From contig NZ_CP030239.1 in the NCBI RefSeq assembly GCF_003285265.1, positions 2,938,501-3,002,500 on the forward strand: a stretch of DNA of 64,000 nucleotides. The letters run 5' to 3'. Numbering within the stretch: position 1 is the stretch's first letter; every line of letters starts with the position of its first letter. The DNA comes from Paracoccus mutanolyticus. Lineage in GTDB: Bacteria > Pseudomonadota > Alphaproteobacteria > Rhodobacterales > Rhodobacteraceae. Positions 1-10,537 of this stretch are shown here, piece by piece. Below the pieces are notes generated by a model. It saw only the letters and a program-made list of their open reading frames with translations. It did not search any database and was not told the DNA's origin. The position numbers and the translations under genes are program-made.

Positions 1-475
1 CGGCGACCTCTCCCTCTTTCAGCTTGCGGACCGAGGTCCAGCGCGTCCAGATCCCGGCAAAGAAGGCCAGCGGCCGATCCTTGGCCAAGGCGAACCAGAC
101 CGGATGGTTGCGCGGCGCCCCCGGCCTGCCGTCGATTTCGGAAAAGCTGGTGAACGGCACCAGGCAGCGGTGCTCGACCCCCAGCCAGCGGCGCCAGTGG
201 GGCGAGGCACATTGCGGATGTTGGTGACGCCCGCGGTCCGTGCGCTTGCCCTTGAGCGCGAAGGCCGGCGAAGGCATCCCCCAGCGCGCCCGCATCAGCT
301 GCACGCCGGACGGCGTCCTCCGGACGATCGGGGCCGGATAGTCGGGAAAGATGCCGGGTTGCGCGGGCAGGTTGCCGGTCAGGTCCTCGATCACCTCGTC
401 GTTGTCCTCGACGACCGCGTCAAGGACATGGCGCAGCCGGTCCTGGCTGGCGATCTGGGCGTAAAGATTGCACAT
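1..475 (-). CDS. SRAP-domain (HMCES/YedK-like) abasic-site sensor protein, partial at window edge
   Basis: The reading frame starts with Met-Cys-Asn-Leu-Tyr, the family signature in which Cys2 becomes the N-terminal nucleophile that forms a thiazolidine cross-link with abasic sites in single-stranded DNA. Downstream are the conserved ARWGM block, the PHWRRWL-like stretch and VPFTSFSE, whose Glu is a conserved active-site residue; the C-terminal active-site His lies beyond the window. One extra base near 224 and one missing base near 208 shift about seven residues out of frame and then restore it, so the frame stays open. These look like base errors. The family acts in replication-coupled protection of abasic sites. 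Function is inferred from the motifs. Confidence 0.85.
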   Translation of the reverse strand, partial: MCNLYAQIASQDRLRHVLDAVVEDNDEVIEDLTGNLPAQPGIFPDYPAPIVRRTPSGVQLMRARWGMPSPAFALKGKRTDRGRHQHPQCASPHWRRWLGVEHRCLVPFTSFSEIDGRPGAPRNHPVWFALAKDRPLAFFAGIWTRWTSVRKLKEGEVA

Positions 476-717
476 TGGCGGCTCCGGCGTGGGGGGCGTG
501 GCGGGAACAATGCCAGAACGCGGGGCAGGGGGAAAGTGCCTTGCCGCGCCTTGTCCGGGGGGCGTCCGACACTTTGGCGCGCGGTCCGCCATAAGCCCCG
601 GAATTCACAAAGCTTGCCATGAGGGAACAGGCCCGCAGCGGCGGCGTTGGTGTCGCGACGCTGCGGAGAAGCCCGTGGACCTGCCCTTCATCTTGCCCGG
701 TCTTCGCGCCGATGCGC

Positions 718-1690
718 CCCGATCACGCAGATCCGCGTGGCGGTGCCGATCCGCAACGAAGCCGAGCGGCTGGAGGGCTTGCTGACCAGTCTTGCCGAGG
801 CGCCGATGCCGTGGCCCTGCGGGTCGCGCCGGACGCGGTTGCGAACAACTGCACCGACGGCAGCGCCGCCCCGCTGCGGGCCTTTCGCCATCCCGCCGTG
901 ACGCTGGACCTGACGCGATAACCGTGCCCGCCCGCGAGGCAAGCGATCGGCCGCGCCGGCTGCTGGCGAGGACCGGGCGGCCGGAGCGGCGCGCTGGTGA
1001 TGACGACCGCGCGGATTCGGTCGTGGACCCCGGTTGGAAATCGCGGCGCGCGTCGCGGTCGACGCCTACGCCGCCCGCGTGCGAGTGGTCGAGGCGGATC
1101 TGGCCGATCCGTCCTGGACAGCCAAAGTGATGGAAGCAGCCCGATCTTTATCGGCCCTCCCCGGCTCGCTGGTCTGGACCGTCACTGCAGCGACCGCACG
1201 ACCGGGCGGCAGCCCATGACGACCACATCCGCATTATTTCCATCTGGCGTATGCTGCCCTTCCGCGCCGCCGCATCGCCATATCGGCTGGCTGCCGGCGC
1301 TGTGTGCCAGCGAGGACCGGGCGCTGGTCCATCTGGCCGGGACCCATGGGCTGGCGATCACCTACAGCCGGGACATGCGCGCCCGCGCTCGGGGCGGCTG
1401 GACGGGCGGGGGCGGGCGCCATGGCGGGATCCTGCGAAGCCGGATGCAGGACGACGATCCGCTGGCCGACCAGGCCATGCTGGCGCCCGAGTTCCTGGCG
1501 AGCTGTGGCAGCGGGCGAGGACCGGCCTGCTGCCGCCTATCCCGACCGCAGCCTGCCGGTCGGCCGCCGCCTGCGCGCCTCGGACCTCGAGGCGCGCCTT
1601 GCCCCGGTTGCGCGCATTCGTGGACACCACGGTGCGGCCGCAAGAGGCCGACTGGCGCGCGCTTGGGGCGGGGCGGTCTGATACGGCAAA
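718..1690 (+). pseudogene. Family 2 glycosyltransferase, frameshifted remnant
   Basis: Pieces of one GT2 protein appear in order in different frames. An N-terminal VAVPIRNEAERLEGLL (VxIPxxNE type) lies near 735-790. An ADSVVDPGW stretch matching the metal-binding DxD-type region lies near 1010-1035. A CASEDRALV stretch (GEDRALV in relatives) is near 1307, followed by the SRDMR...G.R..GGMAD-like C-terminal region to about 1500. At least four frame changes occur. In Alphaproteobacteria this enzyme is commonly found with the acyl-CoA dehydrogenase, PIG-L and methyltransferase genes that follow here, in an uncharacterised envelope or secondary-metabolite cluster. No start codon can be fixed. Confidence 0.6.
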
Positions 1691-2679
1691 TCGACGACGC
1701 CGGGCGCCTGCTGGCCAGCGCCCCACCCGATGGCGAGGGGCCCCTGCGGGCGACCCTGGTGGCCGCGCTGCCGACAGCGGACTGCTGGCAGCCTGCGGGC
1801 ACGCTGGACCATCATCCGGGCGACCCTCGGGTGCTGATGCGGGCCCTGGTCGCGGTCGGGCGCGCGAACCTTTCCGCGGGCCGCCTGTTCGAAGGGCATG
1901 TGAACGCCGTCAAGCTGCTGCATCTGCACGGCGGGCCGACCGACGGCATCGCGAAAGGCGAACTGCGGGGCGTCTGGGCGCCGACGGGCCCGATCCCGCG
2001 CATATCCGGGACGGGGTCCTGCACGGGCAGAAGCTGTTCGCCAGCGGCGCCGATGTGCTGGACCGGGTCATCGTCGCGGTGAAGCAGCGGGACGGCCGCC
2101 CCCAGCTTCTGTTGCTGCGCCGCGATCAGTTGCAGGGCCGGCTGTTCCCCGAGGAATGGGCGGTGTCGGGGATGAAGGCCACGGCCTCGGGGCGCTGCGA
2201 CCTGGAGGGACTGGCAGGCGGACGCTATCCTGCTGGGCGGGCCGGGCGATTACCAGCGCGAGCCGCATTTCCAGGGCGGCGTCTGGCGCTACGCCGCCTC
2301 CAGCTGGGGGCGATGCAGGCGCTGGCCGCCATCGCCGCCGACCGTTGCAGCGCCGGGCAGGGCGGACGCGCCCCTGCAGGCCCAGTGGCTGCGCCGGATG
2401 ATGACCGCCTGCGAAACGGTGCGGCTGTGGCTGGAGAATCCGCCTGCGCCGTCGAGCATCCCTCTGCCAGGCCGGGGCCGAAGGGCGGACGCGCCCCCTG
2501 CAGGCCCAGTGGCTGCGCCGGTGATGAACGCTGACGACCGCATGGGCGGGGCACCTTTGCGCTGCATCGACCGCATCCGCCGCGACCTGAGCTTTTACAT
2601 CCGCCAGGCCGACCCGGACGGGCTGGGCCGCCGCGACGGAACGCATCGCGCATGCGCCGGCCTGCCCGAGGTGGCTGCC
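1691..2679 (+). pseudogene. Acyl-CoA dehydrogenase-like protein, frameshifted remnant
   Basis: Translated pieces follow the family order: an N-terminal IRQIDDAGRLLASAPPDGEG region, ALVAVGRANLSAGRLFEGHVN near 1845-1905, a middle ADVLDRVIVAVKQRDGRPQL region near 2050-2110, GGPGDYQREPHFQGGVWRYA near 2238-2300, and a C-terminal DRIRRDLSFYIRQADPDG near 2565-2625. Several frame changes separate them. A 38-bp block at 2360-2397 recurs almost exactly at 2483-2521 inside the same gene, which a natural copy would not have. Membership of the acyl-CoA dehydrogenase family is inferred from cluster knowledge and motif similarity. Confidence 0.5.
2360..2521. repeat. Near-exact 38-bp direct repeat inside the dehydrogenase remnant
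   Basis: The block at 2360-2397 is repeated at 2483-2521 with one extra C in a C run. The copies are 123 bp apart and are followed by slightly different versions of the same flank. The duplication disrupts the coding frame. Confidence 0.8.
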
Positions 2680-3354
2680 ATGAGCGGGTTTCTGGACGCG
2701 CTGGCAAGTGCCCCGGGATCTCGGTCGATGATCTCTTGGGCGGGCGGGCGCTGGTCGTCCTGTCCTCGCACCCCGATGACGGGACGCTGGGATGCGGTGC
2801 CCTGCTGCAGGGTGCGTCAAGCCAGGGTGTGCCCTGCCATGTGGTCTGCGTCACCGACGGCAGCCGGTCGCACTCGAACTCGACGGCCCGCGTCGCGCTG
2901 CCAGCGCCGGGCCGAACTTGAGGCCGCCATGCGGATCCTGGCCACTGACGCCCGCCAGCACTGGCTGGGACATGCCGACTGCGCCGTGCCCGAGGATGCC
3001 GATGCCGTCGCGTCCATTGCCGCGCTGATCCCGCAGGATGCGCTTGTGCTGGTCAGCGGGGCCCTTGACCCCCTTGCGACCATCTGAGCGTGGCGCGGCT
3101 GGCGCAGGCGGTCGGGGCGATCCGCCCTGACATCGCCCTGCGCATGGTGCTTTCTGACCAGCGCAGGCCGAGGTGATCGACCGTGCCGCGCCGGCCCGGC
3201 CTGCGGTCCCGATGCGGCGTGGCGGTCCAAGGCGGCGGCGCTGGCCTGTCACCGCAGCCAGATGAGCCCGCTGATCGAGGACGCCCGCAGGCTTGCAGGA
3301 GGACTGGCGCCAGGGTCATGGCCTTGACACCGGAGATCATCCTGCGCCAGCCGT
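2680..3354 (+). pseudogene. PIG-L family deacetylase, frameshifted remnant
   Basis: The frame from the ATG at 2680 gives MSGFLDALASA and then the PIG-L zinc motif region LVVLSSHPDDGTLGCGALL. The canonical motif is HPDDE; here the Glu is Gly (GGG codon), which would remove a conserved zinc-site residue if real. Further on are MRILATDARQHWLG and, after frame changes, the typical C-terminal KAAALACHRSQM stretch near 3230-3262. A 40-bp piece at 3141-3180 belongs to the neighbouring methyltransferase gene (compare 3584-3624) and is out of place here. The family deacetylates N-acetyl sugars. Confidence 0.65.
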
Positions 3355-3624
3355 GATGTCCTTGACCATCTGCCGGGCTTCGTGCGGCCGAGCGACGATC
3401 CCGGCAGCACCGCTCCAGCCCCTTGAGGCCGGCAGTTCAAGCGCACCCTTGCCGCCATCGGCCCCGGCCCCTTTGCCGCGGCGCTGGAAATGGTTGCGGC
3501 AATGGCACGCTGGCGCGGCTGCTGGCGCCCCGGGCAGGCGCCTGGTGGCGATGGACTGCATCCCGGCCGCGATCCGGGCGGCGCGCATGGCGCTTTCTGA
3601 CCAGCCGCAGGCCGAGGTGATCGA
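3141..3624. repeat. Near-exact 40-bp direct repeat linking the PIG-L and methyltransferase remnants
   Basis: 3141-3180 and 3584-3624 differ by one substitution and one indel. In the second copy the block encodes MALSDQPQAEVIE in phase with the methyltransferase. In the first copy it interrupts the PIG-L coding region, so the first copy appears to be the misplaced one. Confidence 0.75.
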
Positions 3625-3888
3625 GGGGGCGGCCCCCGCCGACCTGCCGCCGCTGATCCCGATCTGGTCCAATGATGATGTGAGCGCATTTAGATTTCGT
3701 GCTGCCCACTCCGATCCCATATAAGCAGCTAGAGCCAATCCGCCAATAGCGATGGCCTCGTCAACTGGACCGGCCCCACGGACGAGCCGCTGGGTGGGCC
3801 CGGCGCCGTGGCCTGCCTGTCCCGAACCTTGGGCGGGGGCGTGACCGGCGCCTTTCACGGCTTTCGCATCGACGTGTTCAGCCGATGA
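3355..3888 (+). pseudogene. Class I SAM-dependent methyltransferase (NodS-like), broken, central segment replaced
   Basis: The start region reads LDHLPGFVRPSDDP after a frame change near the ATG at 3355. Next come FKRTLAAIGPGPFAAALE with the SAM-binding GCGNGTLARLLAPR motif near 3491-3535, then ALSDQPQAEVIEGAAPADLP up to about 3655. From about 3671 to 3750 the sequence is AT-richer and unrelated. Coding then resumes with [20 protein letters not shown] and runs in frame to the TGA at 3886-3888. Roughly 50 codons normally lying between these parts are missing. The gene ends the four-gene cluster begun at 718. Confidence 0.65.
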
Positions 3889-4091
3889 CGGACGGCGCCA
3901 TGACAGCCTTTGTCGGGAACAAGCGCCGCGCTGGCGAATTGTCTTGCCGGCCAGCGGTGGTTTCGGCAGGGCGCGCCGGCGGCATGCCAGCCTGCGTCGA
4001 CCCGATCCCGGCACCGTGTTTCCACCTTGCGCCGCGCGGGATCGTGCGGCGCGCCCAAGACCCCGCTTTACAGCCAGCAGGAGACGCTAGC

Positions 4092-6212
4092 ATGGACAAG
4101 AAGACGAACCCCGGAAACGCCCCGTCGGAAACGGCCCGGATCCACGACCAATCCGTCGCCCGCGGGCAGGGGGGCGAGCTGCACCAGACCGCGCAGGGGG
4201 ACATGCCGACCCTGACCACGGCCCAGGGCACGCCGGTCGCGGACGACCAGAACACGCTGCGCCAGGGGGCCCGCGGCCCCGCGCTGCTGGAGGACTCGCA
4301 TTTCCGCGAAAAGATCTTTCACTTCGACCATGAACGCATCCCGGAACGCGTCGTCCATGCGCGCGGGTATGGCGCGCACGGCTATTTCGAGACCTACGAG
4401 TCGCTGGCCCAGTACACCCGCGCCGACATCTTTCAGCGAGCGGGCGAAAAGACCCCGGTCTTCGTGCGCTTCTCGACCGTGGCGGGGTCCAAGGGCTCGT
4501 TCGACCTGGCGCGCGACGTGCGGGGCTTTGCCGTCAAGTTCTATACCCGCGAGGGCAACTGGGACCTGGTCGGCAACAACATTCCCGTCTTCTTCATCCA
4601 GGACGCCATCAAGTTTCCCGACCTGGTCCATGCCGCCAAGCCCGAACCGGACCGCGCCTTTCCGCAGGCGCAGACCGCGCATGACAATTTCTGGGACTTC
4701 ATCTCGCTGACGCCGGAAAGCATGCACATGATCATGTGGATCATGTCGGACCGCGCCATCCCGCGTTCCTTCCGCTTCATGGAGGGCTTCGGCGTCCACA
4801 GCTTCCGCTTCCTGAACGACAAGGACGAATCCACCTTCGTCAAGTTCATATGGAAGCCCAAGCTGGGGATGCAGTCGGTGCTGTGGAACGAGGCGGTCAA
4901 GATCAACGGCGCCGATCCCGATTTCCACCGGCACAGGGTTCTGTGGGATGCGATCCAGTGCGGCGAGTATCCGGAATGGGAGCTGTCGTCCAGCTGTTCG
5001 ATCAGGATTTCGCCACACGTTCGATGTAGAAGTCCTGGCCCCATCAAGCATTTCATCCCCGAGGAGGTGCTGCCCCCGATCCCCGTGGGCCGCATGGTGC
5101 TGGACCGGCTGCCCGACAACTTCTTCGCGGAAACCGAGCAGGTTGCCTTCATGACGCAGAACGTGCCGCCGGGGATCGACTTCTCGAACGATCCGCTGCT
5201 GCAGGGGCGCAACTTCTCGTACCTCGACACGCAGCTGAAGCGGCTGGGCTCGCCCAATTTCACGCATTTGCCGATCAACGCGCCGAAATGCCCGTTCCAT
5301 CATTTCCAGCAGGATGGGCACATGGCGATGCGCAACCCGCGCGGTCGCGTCAATTACGAACCGAACTCGTGGGGCGAGGGCCCGCGCGAGGACCCGAGGA
5401 AGGGCTTCCGGTCCTATCCCGCCACGGCCGATGGACCCAAGGTCCGGCTGCGGCCGGAAAGCTTTGCCGACCATTACAGCCAGGCGCGGCAGTTCTATAT
5501 CAGCCAGACCCCGGTCGAGCAGACGCATATCGCGATGGCCCTGACCTTCGAATTGTCCAAGGTCGAAACCCCCGCGATCCGCGAACGCATGCTGTTGCAT
5601 CTGCTGAACATCGACCAGGATCTGGCCCGGACGGTCGCGACCAGGCTGGGGCTGCGCGATCTTCCGCAGCCTGCGGATGCGGCGGTCGCGCCGCGCACCG
5701 ATCTGCCGGCCTCGGACGCGCTGAGCATCATCCTGAACGGGCCCGACAGCTTTGCCGGCCGCAAGATCGGCGTGCTGGTCAGCGACGGGATCGACGCGGC
5801 GCTGCTTCAGGGGCTTGAACAGGCGGCCATGGCCGAAGGCGCGATGGTCGAGATCGTCGCCCCGCGCGTCGGCGGCGTCGAGGCGGCGGACGGCACGCTG
5901 ATCCCGGCCAAGCAGATGATCGACGGCGGGCCGTCGGTTCTTTACGACGCGGTGGCGATCATCGTCAGCCCCGAGGGCGCCGCCGAGCTGGAACAGGAGG
6001 CGACGGCGCGCGACTTCGTGGCCGATGCCTTTGCCCATTGCAAGTTCATCGCCCATGTCGATGCCGCCGCCCCGCTGTTTGCCAAGGCTGGGGTGAAACC
6101 GGATGAGGGGTTTGTCAGCATCGGCGGACCCGACGATTTCGCGGGCTTCGTGAAGACCTGCCGCCAGCTGCGCCTGTGGCCGCGCGAAAGCAAGGTCAAG
6201 CTGCCGGCCTGA
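4092..6212 (+). CDS. katE: Large-subunit (HPII-type) monofunctional heme catalase
   Basis: The enzyme dismutates hydrogen peroxide in the cytoplasm. The 706-residue length and a C-terminal glutamine-amidotransferase-like domain (from about residue 560, [12 protein letters not shown]) identify the large-subunit clade. The catalytic His lies in ERVVHARG (His89), the conserved Asn in GNNIPVFF (161-163), and the proximal heme Tyr in NFSYLDTQ (Tyr377). The ATG at 4092 is chosen because an AGGAGA sits just upstream and family similarity starts here, although the frame is open further upstream. Three separate single-base deletions near 4985, 5013 and 5037 scramble about 18 residues and then restore the frame, probably sequence errors. 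Confidence 0.93.
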   Translation: MDKKTNPGNAPSETARIHDQSVARGQGGELHQTAQGDMPTLTTAQGTPVADDQNTLRQGARGPALLEDSHFREKIFHFDHERIPERVVHARGYGAHGYFETYESLAQYTRADIFQRAGEKTPVFVRFSTVAGSKGSFDLARDVRGFAVKFYTREGNWDLVGNNIPVFFIQDAIKFPDLVHAAKPEPDRAFPQAQTAHDNFWDFISLTPESMHMIMWIMSDRAIPRSFRFMEGFGVHSFRFLNDKDESTFVKFIWKPKLGMQSVLWNEAVKINGADPDFHRHRVLWDAIQCGEYPEWELSSSCSIRISPHVRCRSPGPIKHFIPEEVLPPIPVGRMVLDRLPDNFFAETEQVAFMTQNVPPGIDFSNDPLLQGRNFSYLDTQLKRLGSPNFTHLPINAPKCPFHHFQQDGHMAMRNPRGRVNYEPNSWGEGPREDPRKGFRSYPATADGPKVRLRPESFADHYSQARQFYISQTPVEQTHIAMALTFELSKVETPAIRERMLLHLLNIDQDLARTVATRLGLRDLPQPADAAVAPRTDLPASDALSIILNGPDSFAGRKIGVLVSDGIDAALLQGLEQAAMAEGAMVEIVAPRVGGVEAADGTLIPAKQMIDGGPSVLYDAVAIIVSPEGAAELEQEATARDFVADAFAHCKFIAHVDAAAPLFAKAGVKPDEGFVSIGGPDDFAGFVKTCRQLRLWPRESKVKLPA

Positions 6213-6269
6213 TGGCGGAAGGCTTCTGCCGCGTGGCCTTGTGCGCCGGCGGCATGGACGGATCCCATA

Positions 6270-6306
6270 AAGGGGGGCAGGTCTTGCAGGACCTGCCCCC
6301 TTTTTC
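6270..6306 (+). terminator. Rho-independent terminator, possibly bidirectional
   Basis: A 12-13 bp GC-rich stem (GGGGGCAGGTC paired with GACCTGCCCCC) around a short loop is followed by a T run. It sits 58 bp after the catalase stop. The A residues on its left edge would also give a U run for the convergent RTX gene that ends at 6311. Confidence 0.85.
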
Positions 6307-6310
6307 GTGG

Positions 6311-8535
6311 TCAAAGGATGAAGGCATTCGCCCCCAGCGCCAGGCTGTCGTCCAGAAGGATCGAGAAATCCGCCACGCGGTCGCCGTTCACGTCGGCCAG
6401 GATCAGGGTACCCCCTGCGGCCAGTTGGGCGCGCAACTGCCCGGACTGGCCGGTAAAGCCCGCCCCTCCGATATAGGAAAAGGCCTGGTTGCCGGGCAGG
6501 CCCGCCACGGCGTCCAGCGCGCCCAGGTCGATGCGGTCGCCCTGGCCGGTTGAAGTCGCTGATGATGTCGCGTCCAACCGCCGCCGCCGGGAATCCACAG
6601 CGCGGCAAAGACGAAGGTGTCGGCGCCCGCACCGCCCGCCAGCCGGTCCGCGCCCCGGCCGCCCAGCAGCCGTCCGCGCCCGCGCCGCCCGCCAGGGTAT
6701 CCACGCCGATGCCGCCTGTCAGCGTGTCATTGCCGTCCATCCCCGCCAGAACGTTCGCGCCGCTGTTCCCGGTCAGAAGATTGCCCAGGGCGTTGCCGAT
6801 GCCGCGCAGATCGGCGAAGCCGGTCAGCGTCAGCCGCTCGACATTCGCGGACAGGGCGAGGTTCACCGAACTCAGGACGGTGTCGATCCCCCGGCCGACA
6901 AGCTCCAGCACCCTGTCGCCCGCATTGTCCACCGAATAGACGTCGTTGCCGAAGCCGCCGGACATGAAATCCGCCCCGGTGCCGCCGATCAGCCTGTCCG
7001 CCCCCGGGCCGCCCTGCAGCGTGTCATTGCCGGCAAGGCCCGACAGGATATTGTTGCCGCCGTTCCCGGTCAGCAGGTTGTTCGATGCGTTGCCCGTGCC
7101 GTTCAGGTTGGCGCCGCCGGCCAGGACCAGGTTCTCGACATTCGCGGCCAGGGTCAGGCTGGCCGCGCTTTGCACGCTGTCGAGGCCGCCGCCTGCAATT
7201 CGACGATCTGGTCGGCGGCGCTGTTCACGACGTAAAGGTCGTTGCCCGCGCCTCCGACCATCGTGTCCGCGCCCAGGTCGCCCTGCAGCGTGTCGGCCCC
7301 AAGCCCGCCCGCCAGCAGGTCGTTGCCCTGGCCGCGGTCAGGAAGTCGTTCCCGTTCCCGCCATAAAGGCTGTCGCTGCCTTCAAGGCCCCGCAGGGTGT
7401 CGTTTCCGTCCCCGGCCTGGATGGCCGTTCCCGCATGCCTACCGACGATATGATCCGGACCCGCGGTGCCGCGGATCAGGTCGCCCCGAGGATCGACGAT
7501 GCGGACGATGTCCTGGAAGGTGTTCGTCGAATCGCCCGTCTCGGTCTGGTAGATGATCGCGATCCGTCCGTCGGGCATTTCGGTGATGTCGCGCAGCACC
7601 TGGTCGCCGGGCAGGTCCACGCGCAGCGTGTCCAGCAGCGTGCCGTCCGCGTCGAAGCGGCGCAGCACCACGTCGCCATCGACCGATCCGTCGCCTTCCG
7701 TGCCGTAATAGCCGGTATAGGCGATGAGGAAGCCGCCGTCCCGCAGGCTGACGACCTCGGGCAGGATGGCGAAATCCTCGTGGATGTCCTGGCGCGGGCT
7801 GGTGGGGGTGCCGTTGGGGTTCAGCACGATGAACGAGATCGTGCCCGCCGTCACGTCCTGCCAGGTCAGCAGCGCCCGCCCGTCCCCGAGCGCGGTCGAT
7901 TCAAGGGAGGCGATGTTCGGTCCGGTGGCGACGGGCACGCTGCCTGACAACGGGTTGCCGTTCACGTCCAGGACCTGCACGCGCACCGTCGGGGCGGTCA
8001 GATAGTTTGCGATCCAGGACACGACGATGTTGCCGTTGGACAGCTGGGACAGCGTGGGGCTGGTGAACGAGCCGCTGACCCCGCCGGTCAGGATCGGTAT
8101 CGGCGCGCGGTCCGGCAGGAAAAGCGATACCGCCGTCAGCCCTGAGGCACCCGAGGTCCCGTACAGCAGCGCCGTGCGTCCGTCGGCCAGCACGGTGAAA
8201 TCGCCCACGGTTTCGGTGGTCGTTGCCGCGGTGGGCGTCCGGGCCGCGCCGTCCTCGCCGATCACATAGGCGTCGATGTCGGGCGCGACATAGTCGTATT
8301 CGGCCGCGGCCCAGATCGTGCCGTCGCGGCCGGTCGCAAGGTCCTGGATGCGCTCGGGGCCGCCGATGATGTCGTCAAAGCCCAGATAGCCGCCCAGGAC
8401 GCCATAGTTCACCAGGCGATAGGCGCCGTCCACCAGGGTCGAGATATGGATCCCGTCGCCGGTGGCGACGACGTGCAGACCCTCGGACGAGGCAGAGCGG
8501 ATCGCGCTGCCGGCATTCCAGAAAACCAGTGTCAT
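6311..8535 (-). pseudogene. RTX calcium-binding secreted protein, frameshifted
   Basis: The ATG at 8535 begins a 340-residue N-terminal region of beta-propeller or VCBS-like character (repeated LSNGNIVVSW, SLRDGGFLIAY, MPDGRIAIIY units). From about 7460 downward come glycine-rich nonapeptide repeats of the GGxGxDxLx type that bind calcium, and a C-terminal block ending ADFSILLDDSLALGANAFIL, typical of type I secretion substrates. Frame changes near 7335, 7190, 6665 and 6555 break the gene into four frames, but the order of parts is intact, so sequence error is as likely as decay. No dedicated secretion genes are adjacent. It is transcribed toward the catalase terminator. Confidence 0.8.
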
Positions 8536-8714
8536 CGTAAACTCCCTTGCTTTTCCAACTTGGACAAATAAGGGTAATTGTCCGCCCGCATCGCGGCCTT
8601 GGGAACTTGGCTATTCGTTAGGTTTTTCTGCGGAGCAGCGCGCCCCGGTGGCGCCGTCGCGACGCTGGCGGCGGCCGGGCAGGGGTGCTACCCTTTTCCG
8701 GACAGGAGGACGCG

Positions 8715-9164
8715 ATGCCCCGGACCCCCGCCGATGACGATCCCGCCGCGCTGGAGCGGTTCATCGCCGCGCAGGAGGGTGTTCATGACCGCGCGCTTGC
8801 CGAACTGCGCCAAGGCCGCAAGCAGAGCCATTGGATGTGGTTCGTGTTTCCCCAGTTGCGGGGGCTGGGGCAGTCCCGCACCGCATGGTTCTATGGCATC
8901 GAGGACGCCGACGAGGCGCGGCGCTATCTGGACCATCCGCTGCTTGGGCGCCGCCTGATCGACTGTGCCGAGGCCGTGCTGACCCACGGCGACCGGACCG
9001 CCGAGGCGATCTTCGGCCCGGTCGATGCGGTCAAGCTGCGTTCCTCCGCAACGCTGTTCGGGGCCGTCGCCCGCCGTCCTTCGCCCTTCGGTGAGCTGAT
9101 CGACAGGTTCTTCGACGGGACGCCCTGCCGCCTGACCCTGGAAAGGCTGGGCGGCACCTCCTAG
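8715..9164 (+). CDS. DUF1810 family protein
   Basis: The 149-residue protein has the family hallmark RQGRKQSHWMWFVFPQ near residues 32-48, then FYGIEDADEARRYL and VDAVKLRSSATLF. The ATG at 8715 follows AGGAGG with ideal spacing. The family (YciF/calpastatin-like annotation in databases) is small, cytoplasmic and without a demonstrated biochemical function. It is a single gene, divergent from the RTX gene and upstream of an MFS transporter. Confidence 0.85.
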   Translation: MPRTPADDDPAALERFIAAQEGVHDRALAELRQGRKQSHWMWFVFPQLRGLGQSRTAWFYGIEDADEARRYLDHPLLGRRLIDCAEAVLTHGDRTAEAIFGPVDAVKLRSSATLFGAVARRPSPFGELIDRFFDGTPCRLTLERLGGTS

Positions 9165-9300
9165 GACGCCGCGCCGCGCCGCGCCGTGTGGCCTGGGCTG
9201 GCTCTCTGGTCCCCATTCAATCCCGGTGCGCGGGATGCTAGGGCCTTGCATCGGGGCGGCCATGCTGCCTGCCCGGGCGCTTGCGAGGAAGGATTCCAGG

Positions 9301-10436
9301 ATGACAGGCAACGATCGCCCCGAAACGCGGCTGGCCACGCGCCTTTCCTTCCTGGCGGCGGGGTTCGCCATGGCCTGCTGGGCGCCGCTCGTGCCCTTTG
9401 CCAAGCGCAATGTCGGCGTCGATGAGGCCGGCCTGGGCCTGCTGCTGCTGTGCCTGGGCGTGGGGGCGGTCGCGGCCATGCCGCTGACCGGCGGGCTGGC
9501 CGCCCGGGTCGGCAGCAAGCCCCTGATCCTGGGGGGCGGGCTGGCGCTGGTGCTGCTTTTGCCGCTGCTGGTGCTGGCGCAGTCGGCGGCCCTGCTGGCC
9601 CTGGCGCTGGCGGCCTTCGGGGCTGCGCTCGGGACGCTCGATGTCGCCATGAACATCCATGCGGTCGAGGTCGAGCGCGACGCCCCAAGGCCGATGATGT
9701 CGGGCTTTCACGCGATGTACAGCATCGGCGGCTTCGCGGGCGCGGGCGGGGTGACGCTGCTGCTGGGGACAGGGGTTGGCCCGGCCCTGGCGGCGGCTTG
9801 CGGCAGCCTGCTGACGCTGGCGGCGCTGCTGGTCGCCTGGCCGCGCCTGCTGACGGCCCGGGCCGGCGCGCCGGTGCCCTTTGCCCTGCCGCATGGAAGC
9901 GTCCTTGTGCTGGCGCTTCTCGCCGCGATCACCTTCCTGGTCGAGGGCGCGATCCTGGACTGGGGCGCGCTGCTGGTCACGGCCCGCGGATTGCTGGAGC
10001 CTGCTCAGGCCGGGCTGGGCTACATGCTGTTTTCCGGCGCGATGACGCTGGGCCGCCTGACCGGCGACAGGGTCGTGGCGCGCCTTGGCGACGCCCGCAT
10101 CCTGGCGCTGGGCGGCGGCCTCGCGGTCCTGGGCTGGGGCTTCTGCTGGCGGCCCCCGGCCCCATCCTCGCCCTGCCGGGCTTTGCGCTGATCGGGCTGG
10201 GCGCGGCGAACATCGTTCCGGTGCTTTTCAGCCTGGCCGGGCGGCAATCCGTCATGCCGCCCGCGCTTGCCATCGCGGCGGTCACGACGGTCGGATACGG
10301 CGGCATCCTGCTTGGCCCCGCGCTGCTGGGCTTTGTCGCCCACAGGTTCGACCTGGTGGCGGCCTTCGCCCTGTTGGCCGTGCTTCTGGGGATCATTCCC
10401 GCAACCGCAAGGCGGGTTGCCGGAGCCGGGCGGTAG
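9301..10436 (+). pseudogene. MFS transporter (YbjJ-like), one frameshift
   Basis: The ATG at 9301 follows GAGGAAGGA. The sequence shows about twelve hydrophobic segments. The first half includes LAARVGSKPLILGGG (loop 2-3 region) and the conserved GAALGTLDVAMNIHAVEVE and SGFHAMYSIGG signatures of the YbjJ/fucose-permease-like MFS branch. Near 10150 (WGFCW) the frame shifts by one base, then ILALPGFALIGLGAANIVPV continues to the stop at 10436. One corrected base would restore a protein of about 378 residues. The substrate is unknown. It sits alone between the DUF1810 gene and a convergent operon. Confidence 0.8.
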
Positions 10437-10537
10437 GGGGCCTTCCTGCAAGCTCGGGTCCATGGCCGGTGGCCGAACCCGATCCCGCACGGCGTCGCGT
10501 GCCCGCTTGATGCGGCACCGATCCCTACCGGGACGGG

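Noticed and set aside
4068..7175. Minus-strand open frame of about 1,035 codons
   Set aside because: The first third is the true RTX protein frame; the rest is the antisense of the catalase gene, which stays open because of high third-position GC.
6489..7947. Long plus-strand open frames across the RTX gene
   Set aside because: Antisense shadows of the glycine/aspartate-rich repeats; Pro/Arg-rich translation, no motifs.
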